From Noviherbaspirillum sp. UKPF54 (lineage in GTDB: Bacteria > Pseudomonadota > Gammaproteobacteria > Burkholderiales > Burkholderiaceae_D), in the NCBI RefSeq assembly GCF_007874125.1, contig NZ_CP040128.1:2480001-2544000 (forward strand): a stretch of 64,000 bases of DNA, written 5' to 3'. This document shows, in pieces, positions 30,037 to 38,839 of the stretch (its first letter is position 1; each line of letters opens with the position of its first letter). The position numbers and the translations under genes were made by a program. The notes under the pieces are model-generated. The model had not been told where the DNA came from. It did not search any database and saw nothing but the letters and a program-made list of their open reading frames with translations.

Positions 30037-31353
30037 TCAGCGTGCCGAACTGGCATCCTGCAGCGCTTTTTTCCTACGCGGGACAGCGGAATGTGTAGAA
30101 GAAGACCGGTTGTTATCTTTGTCGGCGTCGCTTGCCCGCTTGTCGCGCGGCTTGGCTTCCTCGCCATAGCATCCGCCGCCTGCGTTTTTGTCGCCGTTAT
30201 CAACCGGAATCGAGACGGTGAGCGCCGTTCCCCGGTCCTGTGCCGTGTCGATGTCGAGATCGCCCCCCAGAGCGCTGATTCGCTCCTTGATGCCGATCAG
30301 GCCAAAGGAATTGGCTTTTCGCCGGCACCCGGGAAAGATGCCGACACCATTGTCGGCCACGCGCATATAGAGCCGGTTGTCCGCCTGGTGGACTTCGATC
30401 TTGGTTTTGGTCGCGCGCGCATGGCGAAACACATTGTTCAGCGATTCCTGCAATACCCGGAACAACGCCGTGGCGCGGCTGTCGTCGACCACCAGTTCCT
30501 TGTCCGATAATTCCAGCTCACAGGCAATGCCTGTGCGCCGCTGGAATTCCTTCACCTGCCACTCGATGGCCGCACTCAGCCCAAGATCGAGGACAGTCGG
30601 ACGCAGATTGTTGATGATCGAGCGCATCGCTTTCATGGTGGCATCGATATGATCGAGCACCGCGTGCACCTTGCCGTTGAGCTTGGGATGCGTGGATGCC
30701 GTGCGCGCATGCAGCATGGCGATATCGATACGCAATGCCAGCAGGTTTTGTCCGAGTTCATCGTGGATTTCGCGCGCAATGCGCTTGCGCTCGTCTTCCT
30801 TCACCCGCTCCTGGTAGCTGGCCAGCTCGCGCAATTCGTTCTGCGACTGGCGCAGTGCTTCTTCTGCCTGCTTGCGCTCGTTGATGTGCTGCAGGTCTAG
30901 CCGGCGCTGCGCCTGCAATTCTTCATTGAGATTTTCCAGGTCGTGCTTCTGGTGCTGTAACTGCATGTTTTTCTTTGCCAGCTCGACAAAGACGGCAACT
31001 TTGCTCTGCAGTATCTGCGGAATGATGGGCGTGAACAGGTAATCGACCGCGCCTTTCTGGTAACCCTTGAGGCGGTTCATTTCATCCGCGTAGTGGGCGG
31101 TCACGAAGATGATCGGCACCGATGCCGAGCGCGGATGCGAGTGGATCGCTTCGGCGGTTTCGAAGCCATCCATGCTCGGCATGCTGACATCGAGCAGGAT
31201 CACCGCGAAATCGTGGTTGAGTACGTGGCGCAGCGCCTCTTCGCCGGAACGCGCGGTCATGACCTCGTAACTGTTCCGGTCCACCAGCAGGCTAGACAGC
31301 GCCAGCAGGCTGGCCGAGTCGTCGTTTACGAGAAGGACTTTGGGAACAAACAC
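30037..31353 (-). CDS. Receiver/HisKA_3 histidine kinase (soluble, NarX-like transmitter)
   Basis: About 438 residues. An N-terminal receiver domain (VLLVNDDSASLLALSSLLVD, phospho-acceptor in VILLDVSMPSMDGFE near residue 54) is followed by a coiled-coil linker. A HisKA_3 dimerisation region follows (H in KRIAREIHDELGQNLLALRI near 190), then an HATPase (LQESLNNVFRHARATKTKIEV, DNGVGI). It ends in a basic, Lys/Asp-rich tail. This architecture is a response-regulated kinase whose partner is usually a NarL-type regulator, none of which is nearby. The start is uncertain: GTG at 31353 is used, without a clear ribosome-binding site, and the frame is open to 31542. It may receive phosphate from the adjacent poly-HAMP kinase. 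Confidence 0.78.
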   Translation of the reverse strand: MFVPKVLLVNDDSASLLALSSLLVDRNSYEVMTARSGEEALRHVLNHDFAVILLDVSMPSMDGFETAEAIHSHPRSASVPIIFVTAHYADEMNRLKGYQKGAVDYLFTPIIPQILQSKVAVFVELAKKNMQLQHQKHDLENLNEELQAQRRLDLQHINERKQAEEALRQSQNELRELASYQERVKEDERKRIAREIHDELGQNLLALRIDIAMLHARTASTHPKLNGKVHAVLDHIDATMKAMRSIINNLRPTVLDLGLSAAIEWQVKEFQRRTGIACELELSDKELVVDDSRATALFRVLQESLNNVFRHARATKTKIEVHQADNRLYMRVADNGVGIFPGCRRKANSFGLIGIKERISALGGDLDIDTAQDRGTALTVSIPVDNGDKNAGGGCYGEEAKPRDKRASDADKDNNRSSSTHSAVPRRKKALQDASSAR

Positions 31354-31686
31354 GAACAATCGAACGCCTATGCAAAAGAAAAACGGCCTGCAGAAGCCGG
31401 CACACCTGTTTGTCGATGATGCCGCAACTTCTTGGGACCGCCATTCATGGGTTAATTCGAATCTACGATCGGCTTCACCACTATGCGCGTCTTCCATCAA
31501 GACGGGCAATACAACGTCGGTAGCATGCCACTTGCACAACACGCTGCAAATTTAATAATCCAATCTAACACAGATACAGGAAAACGGCTGTAACCAAAAT
31601 TCTATGAAAGCCGTTCCGAACGACAAAAGAAAAGGCGGTCGCAGCCATCTGGCTGCGACCGCCCTGGAGGATCTATGCGTGGAAAC
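31354..31686. other. Stretch between the receiver/kinase and pbpG, with no other gene seen
   Basis: About 333 bases that hold the uncertain 5' end of the kinase gene and its promoter, an AT-rich segment near 31545-31625 and the pbpG terminator hairpin. No additional coding frame with a credible start was found. Confidence 0.4.
31624..31663 (-). terminator. Rho-independent terminator of the PBP7-type gene
   Basis: A perfect 13-bp stem (GGCGGTCGCAGCC at 31634-31646 with GGCTGCGACCGCC at 31651-31663) and 4-base loop. Read on the minus strand it is followed by TTTTCTTTTG. It lies 24 bases beyond the stop of the endopeptidase gene. Confidence 0.9.
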
Positions 31687-32796
31687 TTAGCTTTGATGCG
31701 GCGTCACCTGGGTCAGCGCCTGATGCTTGTTCACTTCGAGCCATTTACGGATGCGCCCGGCATCGGCCAGGCGAGAATCCTTGCCCTTGGAGTCAAGAAA
31801 AACCATCACGACGGGGCGACCATCGATCCTGGTTTGCATCAACAGACAACGCCCTGCTTCGGTGATATAGCCGGTCTTTTGCAGGCCGATCTCCCAATGA
31901 GGATTCATCACTAGCCGATTCGAATTAATGTATTGCAATACTTGCTTGCCGGTGTTCACCGAATACTTGCTATCGGTTGAATATTCGCGAATCAGTGGAT
32001 GCCTGTAAGCCGCCACAACCAGCTTGGCCAGATCGCGCGCAGTCGCGACGTTTTGGCTGGACAGCCCAGTGGAATCGACGTAATGAGTATTGGCCATGCC
32101 CAAGGCCTTGGCCTTTGCATTCATAGCAGCAACAAATGCCGGCAGTCCTCCCGGATAGTGGCGTCCCAGCGCGGAGGCGGCGCGATTTTCCGAACTCATC
32201 AGGGCGATATGCAGCATATCGGAACGCTTCAGGTGCGAACCGACGCGCAAGCGCGAGGCGCTGTTTCTTTCTCGGTCAATATCGTCCGCCGTCACCTCCA
32301 GCACCTCGTCCATGTCCTGGCGCGCTTCCACCACGACTGTCGCAGTCATCAGCTTGGTCAGGGATGCGATCGGCAACGGAACGCTGGAATTCTTTTCAAA
32401 CAAGACTTGCGAATTGGTCTGGTCGATGACAAACGCGACATTGGATTTCAAGGCCAACGGATCGCGTGTTGCGTTCAAGCCAGCCAGATCGCCGGCCGTC
32501 ATGACCGGCGGCATCACCGGCAAGGCCGGCGTGTAGGCCACGGGCTGAACCGCATTGCGATGTGTGACATGGGCGACGACAGGCTTCTTGCCGGATTTCC
32601 TGTGCGACTTGTGTGACGCTTGCCGGTGCTTCGCGTGGGCATGGCTTGCCACTTCCGTTTTACTTTTGGAACTCTTTTTGTGAACGTGCTTCTTTACGGA
32701 AGACTTTGTAGCGGACTTGTTTTCGGCGTGTACCGCAGGAACAGTGACCGACAGGGCACATATTGAAAAAACGACCCGTAGCGCGGACTTGAACAT
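31687..32796 (-). CDS. pbpG: D-alanyl-D-alanine endopeptidase (PBP7/PbpG family)
   Basis: A penicillin-binding protein of about 369 residues with an N-terminal signal peptide (MFKSALRVVFSICALSVTVPAVHAE). A long Lys/His/Ser-rich basic linker (to about residue 85) precedes the peptidase S11 domain. Active-site motifs are SLTK (SxxK), SSEN (SxN) and KTG in LQKTGYITEAG. It should cleave D-Ala-meso-DAP cross-links in periplasmic peptidoglycan. ATG codons at 32811, 32802 and 32796 are in frame. The last is chosen because the GGGGGG run is then a usable ribosome-binding site, but this is not decisive. Confidence 0.87.
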   Translation of the reverse strand: MFKSALRVVFSICALSVTVPAVHAENKSATKSSVKKHVHKKSSKSKTEVASHAHAKHRQASHKSHRKSGKKPVVAHVTHRNAVQPVAYTPALPVMPPVMTAGDLAGLNATRDPLALKSNVAFVIDQTNSQVLFEKNSSVPLPIASLTKLMTATVVVEARQDMDEVLEVTADDIDRERNSASRLRVGSHLKRSDMLHIALMSSENRAASALGRHYPGGLPAFVAAMNAKAKALGMANTHYVDSTGLSSQNVATARDLAKLVVAAYRHPLIREYSTDSKYSVNTGKQVLQYINSNRLVMNPHWEIGLQKTGYITEAGRCLLMQTRIDGRPVVMVFLDSKGKDSRLADAGRIRKWLEVNKHQALTQVTPHQS

Positions 32797-32932
32797 CGGC
32801 ATCCCCCCCATTTCATGCTCGAATTCATTATATCTTGCAGTCTAGCAAAATAGTGAAAATCAGCAAGAAAATGAGAGGGTTAGCACAGGCAGTTAAACAA
32901 ATTTCTTACTGCAAATTGATACCCCGCAAACA

Positions 32933-32963
32933 AAAAGCCCGTCCACTAGGTGGAAGGGCTTTT
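32933..32963 (-). terminator. Rho-independent terminator of the tartrate dehydrogenase gene
   Basis: Inverted AAAAGCCC/GGGCTTTT (32933-32940, 32956-32963) with an inner TCCAC/GTGGA stem. T runs lie on both sides, so it can act in either direction. It lies about 28 bases beyond the dehydrogenase stop. Confidence 0.85.
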
Positions 32964-32991
32964 CAATCTATTGGATGAGGGTGAATTTGCG

Positions 32992-34065
32992 TTACAAGGC
33001 TTCGGCAATCGCGCGTCCAAGATCCGCCGTTGCGGCCGATCCGCCCATGTCTGAGGTAAAGGGCGCATGCCTCGGTCCGGCTTCCAGCACCTTTTCGATT
33101 GCGCGAAGGACGGCCGCGCCCGCTGCATGATGCCCGAGGTGTTCCAGCATCATGGCGCCGCACCAGATCTGCCCGATTGGGTTGGCGATGCCTTTGCCGG
33201 CGATGTCGGGAGCGGAGCCATGCACCGGCTCGAACAGCGAAGGATAGTCGCGCTCCGGATTGATATTGGCCGACGGCGCAATCGCGATCGTCCCGGTGCA
33301 GGCGGGCCCAAGGTCGGACAGGATGTCGCCGAACAGGTTGGATGCCACGACCACGTCGAAGCGGTCCGGGTTGCGTACGAAATGCGCTGTCAGGATGTCG
33401 ATGTGGTACTTGTCCCACCTCACGTCCGGATAGGACCTCGCCATTTCTTCTACCCGCTCGTCCCAGTACGGCATCGTGATCGAGATACCGTTGGACTTGG
33501 TGGCCGAGGTCAGGTGCTTTTTCGGCCGGCGCTGCGCCAGATCGAATGCGAACTTCAGGATGCGGTCGACTCCCTTGCGCGAGAATACGCTTTCCTGGAA
33601 TACGACTTCGCGCTCGGTGCCCTCGTACATCTTGCCGCCGACCGAGGAATATTCGCCTTCGGTATTCTCGCGCACCACGTAGAAATCGATATCCCCCGGC
33701 TTGCGGTTCGCCAGCGGCGACGGGATGCCCGGCATCAGGCGGCACGGACGCAGGTTCACGTACTGGTCGAATTCGCGCCGGAACTTCAAGAGCGAGCCCC
33801 ACAGCGAGATATGGTCCGGCACGGTATCCGGCCAGCCCACCGCGCCGAAGAAAATCGCGTCATGCCCGCCGATCCGGTCCTTCCAGTCGTCCGGCATCAT
33901 CTGGCCGTGCTTGGCGTAGTAGTCGCACGACGCGAAGTCGAAATGATCCCATTTGAAATCGATACCGAATTTGCGCGCGGCGGCGTCCAGGACGCGCAAT
34001 CCCTCGGGTACCACTTCCTTGCCGATGCCGTCGCCGGGAATGACGGCGATACGATGCGTGCTCAT
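32992..34065 (-). CDS. Tartrate dehydrogenase / D-malate dehydrogenase-type decarboxylase
   Basis: A 357-residue member of the isocitrate/isopropylmalate dehydrogenase family. It starts MSTHRIAVIPGDGIGKEVVPEG and carries the substrate region LWGSLLKFRREFDQYVNLRPCRL and the NAD-binding and metal region NLFGDILSDLGPACTG followed by PVHGSAPDIAGKGIANPIG. The early residues and overall spacing fit tartrate dehydrogenase (TtuC) or D-malate dehydrogenase. Leucine biosynthesis is less likely because no leu genes are adjacent. A GGAGGAG ribosome-binding site precedes the ATG at 34065. The NAD-dependent oxidation is Mg/Mn-dependent in this family. Confidence 0.88.
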   Translation of the reverse strand: MSTHRIAVIPGDGIGKEVVPEGLRVLDAAARKFGIDFKWDHFDFASCDYYAKHGQMMPDDWKDRIGGHDAIFFGAVGWPDTVPDHISLWGSLLKFRREFDQYVNLRPCRLMPGIPSPLANRKPGDIDFYVVRENTEGEYSSVGGKMYEGTEREVVFQESVFSRKGVDRILKFAFDLAQRRPKKHLTSATKSNGISITMPYWDERVEEMARSYPDVRWDKYHIDILTAHFVRNPDRFDVVVASNLFGDILSDLGPACTGTIAIAPSANINPERDYPSLFEPVHGSAPDIAGKGIANPIGQIWCGAMMLEHLGHHAAGAAVLRAIEKVLEAGPRHAPFTSDMGGSAATADLGRAIAEAL

Positions 34066-34163
34066 ACTCTGCTCCTCCAATGATTACGCAAGATCTTAAT
34101 GCGTATCGCCGCGCCGTTCATTAAACGGAAACTACTACATTATTTCCTCGAACGACATAATCG

Positions 34164-34859
34164 CTACTCGATGAACTTTGCGAACGTCGATACCGCTTCA
34201 CGCTCCGTCACCAGCGTGTTCTCGATCTTGTCAGGATCGGCATAACCGAGCGACATGCCGCAAACGACCATTTCGTTGGGAGGCAGTTGCAGCACGTCGG
34301 CGATGATCTTGTGATACTGGGTGAACGCCGCCTGCGGGCAGGTGTCCAGTCCGCGCGCACGCGCGGCAATCATGACGTTTTGCAGGAACATGCCGTAATC
34401 GAGCCAGGAGCCCTGCTCCATGATGCGGTCGATCGTGAAGATCATGCCCACCGGCGCATCGAAGAAGGCGTAGTTGCGCCCGTGCTGGGCATGCATGCCC
34501 GCCTTGTTTTCGCGCGTCAGGCCCAGGAGCGCATACAAGTCCCAGCCGACCTTGCGGCGGCGGTCGATGTAGGGCGCGACCCATTCGCGCGGATAGTACG
34601 CATATTCCTCGGCATGCTGGCGGCTGAGCGACTGATCGTTATGTGCACGCAGCACTTCCGCCGACAGGCGTTCCTTGGCGGCGCCGGTCAGCACGTACAC
34701 TTTCCACGGCTGGGTATTGGTGCCGGACGGCGCGCGGGCGGCGACGTCGAGAATCGACTCGACATCCTCGCGCGCCACCGGCGTGGGAAGAAAGGCGCGG
34801 ATCGAGCGGCGCGAGGTAATCGCGCTATCGACCATCTTCTGCTGTTCGTTCTGGATCAT
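34164..34859 (-). CDS. Nitroreductase-family flavoprotein
   Basis: A 231-residue FMN-dependent oxidoreductase of the nitroreductase superfamily. It has the N-terminal FMN-binding SRRSIRAFLPTPV and ARAPSGTNTQPWKVYVLTG segments, a central PREWVAPYIDRRRKVGWDLYALLG region and the C-terminal CGMSLGYADP motif. The cofactor is FMN by family and the physiological substrate is unknown. An ATG eight codons in (MVDSAITS) is an alternative start. It is three bases downstream of the thioesterase gene, in the same operon as EamA and the deacetylase-like gene. Confidence 0.87.
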   Translation of the reverse strand: MIQNEQQKMVDSAITSRRSIRAFLPTPVAREDVESILDVAARAPSGTNTQPWKVYVLTGAAKERLSAEVLRAHNDQSLSRQHAEEYAYYPREWVAPYIDRRRKVGWDLYALLGLTRENKAGMHAQHGRNYAFFDAPVGMIFTIDRIMEQGSWLDYGMFLQNVMIAARARGLDTCPQAAFTQYHKIIADVLQLPPNEMVVCGMSLGYADPDKIENTLVTEREAVSTFAKFIE

Positions 34860-34861
34860 GG

Positions 34862-35296
34862 TTATCCGACGGTTATGGTTTGCAACAAGGAGCGCATCCT
34901 TTCCGGAATCGCGCTCGGTCGGCGGGTGACGCGGTCGACATACACATGCACGAAATGTCCCTGCGCCGATGCGGTCTCCTCGTCGTTGCGGAAGATGCCG
35001 ACTTCATAGCGCACGCTGGAGTTGCCCAGCTTCGTCACACGCAGGCCGGCGGTCACGCGATCCGGGAAAGTCACCGACGCAAAGTAATTGCACTGTGTTT
35101 CGATCACCAGACCGATGACACGGCTGCGCTCGATGTCAAGCGCCTCATTGGCAATCAGGAACTGGTTCACCACCGTGTCGAACCAGCTGTAATAGACGAC
35201 GTTGTTTACATGCCCGTAGGCGTCGTTGTCCATCCAGCGCGTGGTGATCGCGTGGAAGTGCCGGTAATCGCTTCGCTTGTTTGCTTCTGCTCGCAT
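34862..35296 (-). CDS. 4HBT-type acyl-CoA thioesterase
   Basis: A 144-residue hotdog-fold thioesterase. The catalytic block is TTRWMDNDAYGHVNNVVYYSWFDT near residue 18, with the Asp that attacks the acyl-CoA. VRYEVGIFRNDEETASAQGHFVHVYVDR is the central helix-strand region. It should cleave short- or medium-chain or aromatic acyl-CoA. Its start is four bases after the stop of the EamA gene, and the nitroreductase follows after a gap of two bases. Confidence 0.9.
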   Translation of the reverse strand: MRAEANKRSDYRHFHAITTRWMDNDAYGHVNNVVYYSWFDTVVNQFLIANEALDIERSRVIGLVIETQCNYFASVTFPDRVTAGLRVTKLGNSSVRYEVGIFRNDEETASAQGHFVHVYVDRVTRRPSAIPERMRSLLQTITVG

Positions 35297-35299
35297 TGC

Positions 35300-36214
35300 T
35301 CACTTTCTCACAACAAGTGCTACGCCAATGACGGCCAGCACCATGCCGGCCACGCCGACCATGCTGAACGCCTCCCCAAACATGAGCCACGCCATGACAG
35401 CCGTCGTTGGCGGGGTCAGGTACATCAGGCTGCTGACCTGCGTCGCCGCGCTCTTTCTGATGAGCGCGAACAGCAGGAAGATCGCGCCGATCGACAGCGC
35501 CAGCACCGACCACGACAAGGCGCCGGCGAACCGCGGCGTCCATTGCACGGCATCGAACGCGGGAGTCAGGTGCTCGAACGCGATGGCGAACGGCAGCACC
35601 ACGACAATCGATGCGGCGAACTGGATCACGGTCCCGGTGCGCAGGTCGAAGCTCGGACAGTGACGCTTCTGGTACAGCGTTCCGATCGTAATCGACAGCA
35701 GCGCAAACACGCACAGCGCGATGCTTTGCCATGATAAGCCGATCAGCGAAATCTTGTTAACCACTACCAGGCCGACGCCGCAGATGCCGAACAGCAGGCC
35801 GATCCACTGGCGGCCGGTGACGCGCTCACCCACGAGCGGAGCGGCAAACGCGGTCAGGATCGGCTGCATGCCGACGATCAGCGCGGACAGGCCGGCCGGC
35901 ATGCCGAGCTTGATCGCGCACCAGACGCCGCCGAGATAGCCAGCCTGCACCAGTGTTCCGGCCAGGGCGATCTGTCTTATCCGCCCGATCGTCCAAGGCG
36001 CCCTCGTCAGCAGCACCACCGGCAGCAGCACGGCCAGCACGCCAGCGAAGCGCAGCAGCAGGAAGGTCAGCGGCGGCGCGTACGGCAGGCCGAACTTGGC
36101 GACGACGAAGCCGGTGCTCCAGATCAGCACGAACAGGAACGGCATCGCGGCAATCCAGGCGTTAGGCCGCGCCGCCGCAGGCCGGCGTGCCTGGGTGGAT
36201 GTGGTGGAGGTCAT
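35300..36214 (-). CDS. EamA/DMT family exporter
   Basis: A 304-residue integral membrane protein with about ten hydrophobic helices in two EamA repeats. A GATE-like motif [29 protein letters not shown] is in the first repeat and [49 protein letters not shown] in the second. Members export amino acids, drugs or metabolites; the substrate is unknown. Its start overlaps the stop of the histone-deacetylase-like gene by a few bases. Confidence 0.88.
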   Translation of the reverse strand: MTSTTSTQARRPAAARPNAWIAAMPFLFVLIWSTGFVVAKFGLPYAPPLTFLLLRFAGVLAVLLPVVLLTRAPWTIGRIRQIALAGTLVQAGYLGGVWCAIKLGMPAGLSALIVGMQPILTAFAAPLVGERVTGRQWIGLLFGICGVGLVVVNKISLIGLSWQSIALCVFALLSITIGTLYQKRHCPSFDLRTGTVIQFAASIVVVLPFAIAFEHLTPAFDAVQWTPRFAGALSWSVLALSIGAIFLLFALIRKSAATQVSSLMYLTPPTTAVMAWLMFGEAFSMVGVAGMVLAVIGVALVVRK

Positions 36215-37128
36215 GCAGGAGAAGCGGCCGCAATGCGGCCGCTATAGCTGGAAGCAATGCCAACAGTCTGCACGTGGACCGCCACCGTGTCTTGGATGTT
36301 CTTGCCGTAGCCTCCGGCCATCGCGACGGCGACCGCAATGCCGCGCTCGCGCGCATGGTCCAGCACCATCCGGTCGCGTGCCGCCAATCCGTCCATCGTC
36401 AGCTTCAGGCGGCCGAGGCGATCGCCTTCATGCGGATCAGCACCGGCGAGATAAATGATCAGCTGCGGCGAAAAGCGGCGAAACATCCCGTCCAGCGCTT
36501 CCCGCAATGCCCGCAGGTATTCGGCATCTCCGGTACCGTCATCCAGCGCGACATCGAGGTCGCTGCATTCCTTTTCGAACGGATAGTTGTTTTGCCCATG
36601 CAGCGACAGCGTGAATACCGAGTCGTCGCGCGCCAGGATCGACGCAGTGCCGTTGCCTTGATGGACATCGAGGTCGACAATGGCGACGCGTTGCACGCGC
36701 CGCTCGGCCTGCATCAAGCGTGCAGCAACCGCCGCATCGTTAAACACGCAAAACCCCTCGCCGCGATCGGCATACGCGTGGTGCGTGCCGCCGGCCAGGT
36801 TGGCCGCCACGCCCTGCGAAAGCGCGGCGCGACATGCGGCGATCGTGGCTCCGGTCGAGCGGCGCGACCGCTCCACCATTTGCGGTGACCAGGGAAAACC
36901 AATCGCCTTCTGTTGCGCCGGCGACAGGTCGCCGTTCGATACGCGCTGGATATAAGCAGGATGGTGCGCCAGTGCAAGCACACCGTCGGTCGTCAAGGGT
37001 GCCTCATTGAATTCGATGCCCGGGATGGACGCAAGTACACCCTCACGCACCAGCCGGTACTTTTGCATCGGAAATCGATGCCCTTCCGGTAGCGGCAGGA
37101 CGAAATGGTCGCTGTAGAAGGCTTTCAA
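36211..37128 (-). CDS. Histone deacetylase-like amidohydrolase
   Basis: A 305-residue zinc hydrolase of the HDAC/acetoin utilization family. Motifs in order are GGTHHA (the two catalytic His), [21 protein letters not shown] (zinc-binding Asp and His), [14 protein letters not shown] and AGGY near the C-terminus. In bacteria these enzymes deacetylate polyamines, acetoin or small amides, or act on proteins; the role here is unknown. It is the first gene of the minus-strand operon with the EamA exporter, thioesterase and nitroreductase. Confidence 0.9.
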   Translation of the reverse strand: MKAFYSDHFVLPLPEGHRFPMQKYRLVREGVLASIPGIEFNEAPLTTDGVLALAHHPAYIQRVSNGDLSPAQQKAIGFPWSPQMVERSRRSTGATIAACRAALSQGVAANLAGGTHHAYADRGEGFCVFNDAAVAARLMQAERRVQRVAIVDLDVHQGNGTASILARDDSVFTLSLHGQNNYPFEKECSDLDVALDDGTGDAEYLRALREALDGMFRRFSPQLIIYLAGADPHEGDRLGRLKLTMDGLAARDRMVLDHARERGIAVAVAMAGGYGKNIQDTVAVHVQTVGIASSYSGRIAAASPA

Positions 37129-37243
37129 GGCTGCAGTTTACGTAAAGGGAAAGTGCAAAGGGAAGCCAAGGAGTGTAGCACGCGCCCCGCCGCCGCCCCA
37201 TTCGACAGAGGCGTGGCTTTTTGGTGCTCCGCAACAAAATTTA

Positions 37244-37271
37244 TTGACTTAATAAAAACAATGCTTAGAAT
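37244..37271 (+). promoter_or_regulatory. Sigma-70-type promoter of the phasin gene
   Basis: TTGACT at 37244-37249 and TAGAAT at 37266-37271 are separated by 16 bases and lie about 85 bases upstream of the phasin ATG. The surrounding sequence is AT-rich in an otherwise GC-rich region. Confidence 0.65.
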
Positions 37272-37355
37272 ATAGTTTGTTGCGACGCACAAAAGATGTA
37301 TGCGCACTTGTCGCCTTGCTTCTTGATCAATCCTCGTCCTCCAAAGGAGATGTAT

Positions 37356-37916
37356 ATGTTTACGATTCCCGAACAGTTTTCCGCTGCATCCAAGGCCACG
37401 CTCGAATCCCAGCTCGCCCTGCTGAACGCGCTCACCAACAAGACCTTTGAAGGCGTCGAGAAAGTCCTCGACCTGCACCTGAGCGCTGCCAAGGAATCGC
37501 TGGAAGAATCCAATGCCACGACCAAGCAATTCCTCTCTGCCAAGGATGCGCAAGAGTGGTTGTCGCTGGTTGCCGCCCAAACCCAGCCGAACGCTGAAAA
37601 AGCCCTGGCATACAGCCGCAGCCTGGCGTCCATCGCCTCCGGCCTGCAAGCCGAGTTCAGCAAGGTCGCCGAAGCGCAGATCGCAGAAACCAGCCGCAAG
37701 GTGCTGGAACTGGTGGAAGAAGTGACCAAGAACGCCCCGGCCGGCACCGAAAACGCCATCGCCATGGTGAAGTCCACTATCGGCAACGTCAACGCCGGCT
37801 ATGAACAGCTGTCCAAGACCACCAAGCAGGCGGTCGAAGCGCTGGAAGCGAACCTGAACACCGTCACCCAGCTGCAACCGGTTACCAAGGCTGCACGCGC
37901 CGCCGGCAAGAAGTAA
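37356..37916 (+). CDS. phaP: Phasin (polyhydroxyalkanoate granule-associated protein)
   Basis: A 186-residue amphipathic helical protein of the phasin family. It starts MFTIPEQFSAASKATLESQLALLNAL and is dominated by heptad-like helices, ending in a basic RAAGKK tail. It coats PHA granules and controls their size. The ATG at 37356 follows an AAAGGAG ribosome-binding site; another ATG at 37350 is in frame. A strong promoter lies upstream, while a hairpin (37926-37953) without a T run lies downstream. Confidence 0.9.
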   Translation: MFTIPEQFSAASKATLESQLALLNALTNKTFEGVEKVLDLHLSAAKESLEESNATTKQFLSAKDAQEWLSLVAAQTQPNAEKALAYSRSLASIASGLQAEFSKVAEAQIAETSRKVLELVEEVTKNAPAGTENAIAMVKSTIGNVNAGYEQLSKTTKQAVEALEANLNTVTQLQPVTKAARAAGKK

Positions 37917-37925
37917 TAGGCAGTT

Positions 37926-37953
37926 CTGCGCCGCTAAATGGAAAGCGGCGCAG
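37926..37953. terminator. Hairpin between convergent phasin and CinA-type genes
   Basis: A perfect 10-bp inverted repeat CTGCGCCGCT/AGCGGCGCAG with an 8-base loop lies between two convergent genes. It has no T-run, so it may act as a weak terminator or an RNA stabiliser for either transcript. Confidence 0.45.
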
Positions 37954-37964
37954 GAGCGCCGGGG

Positions 37965-38777
37965 CTAGGGAGTGCCATCCATGCCCCGGTATTCCGCCCC
38001 GCACTGATCAAGGCCGCGCAGCATCCTTTCGAATGCCGCGACAACCTGCGCCGGATCGCCTTTCACCCCCAGCTCGATGTGGCGCCGTGTCGTCGCGTCG
38101 CCGACGCTCGGCAGGCTGAACACTTTCACCAGCGGAAATTCCTCCTCGACTTGCTCCATCAGCGGCGTCAGGGTCGACTCCGCCTTGCCGAACACCAGCA
38201 CCGCCTTTTCCAGGCGAGCCGCCTTCCTGAAGAGATGCGCGTAATGGGTATCGAGCACCCACTCGATCATCGGCCATGCCATCACGGGAAACCCCGGGAC
38301 AAAATAGTGCGCGCCCTTGTCGCCATGCCGGATCGCGAAGCCGGGAATCTTGTTGAACGGATTCGGGATGATCTCCGCTCCCTGCGGGAACTCGCCCATC
38401 TTGAGCCGATGCGCATTGTCCGGCGCGCCATAGTCCGGAACCCGGCCTTCCTCGCGCGCCACATCCGCAATGCGCTCCTCGATCTTCGCCCTGGCTTCCG
38501 GATGCAGCACCAGCGGCACGTCCAGCGCTGCGGCGGCGCACTGGCGCGTATGGTCGTCCGGAGTGGCACCGATGCCCCCGCAGGAAAACACGATGTCGCC
38601 GCTGGCGAACGTGCGCTTCAAGACGGCAGTGATGCGCTCCCGGTCGTCGCCCACGTACTCCGCCCACGACAACTGCAGGCCACGCGCCGACAGCAGTTCC
38701 ACCACCTTGGGGAAGTGCTTGTCCGTCCGTTTTCCGGACAGGATTTCGTCGCCGATGATAATGAGTCCGATAGCCAT
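37965..38777 (-). CDS. CinA N-terminal/MoaB-type molybdopterin-binding domain protein
   Basis: A 270-residue protein with an N-terminal MogA/MoaB-like domain (IGLIIIGDEILSGKRTDKH at the start, SCGGIGATPDDHTRQCAAAAL near 65) like the nicotinamide-nucleotide-handling family around CinA. It lacks the CinA C-terminal amidase domain. A later block VKVFSLPSVGDATTRRHIELGVKG is conserved in COG1058 proteins. Function is uncertain (competence/damage-inducible family or pyridine-nucleotide repair). Confidence 0.8.
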   Translation of the reverse strand: MAIGLIIIGDEILSGKRTDKHFPKVVELLSARGLQLSWAEYVGDDRERITAVLKRTFASGDIVFSCGGIGATPDDHTRQCAAAALDVPLVLHPEARAKIEERIADVAREEGRVPDYGAPDNAHRLKMGEFPQGAEIIPNPFNKIPGFAIRHGDKGAHYFVPGFPVMAWPMIEWVLDTHYAHLFRKAARLEKAVLVFGKAESTLTPLMEQVEEEFPLVKVFSLPSVGDATTRRHIELGVKGDPAQVVAAFERMLRGLDQCGAEYRGMDGTP

Positions 38778-38839
38778 AAGATCGATCCGATGGACAAAAG
38801 GCCATTATGCCCGAGCCGGGCGGATTCCTCCGGGGACCT

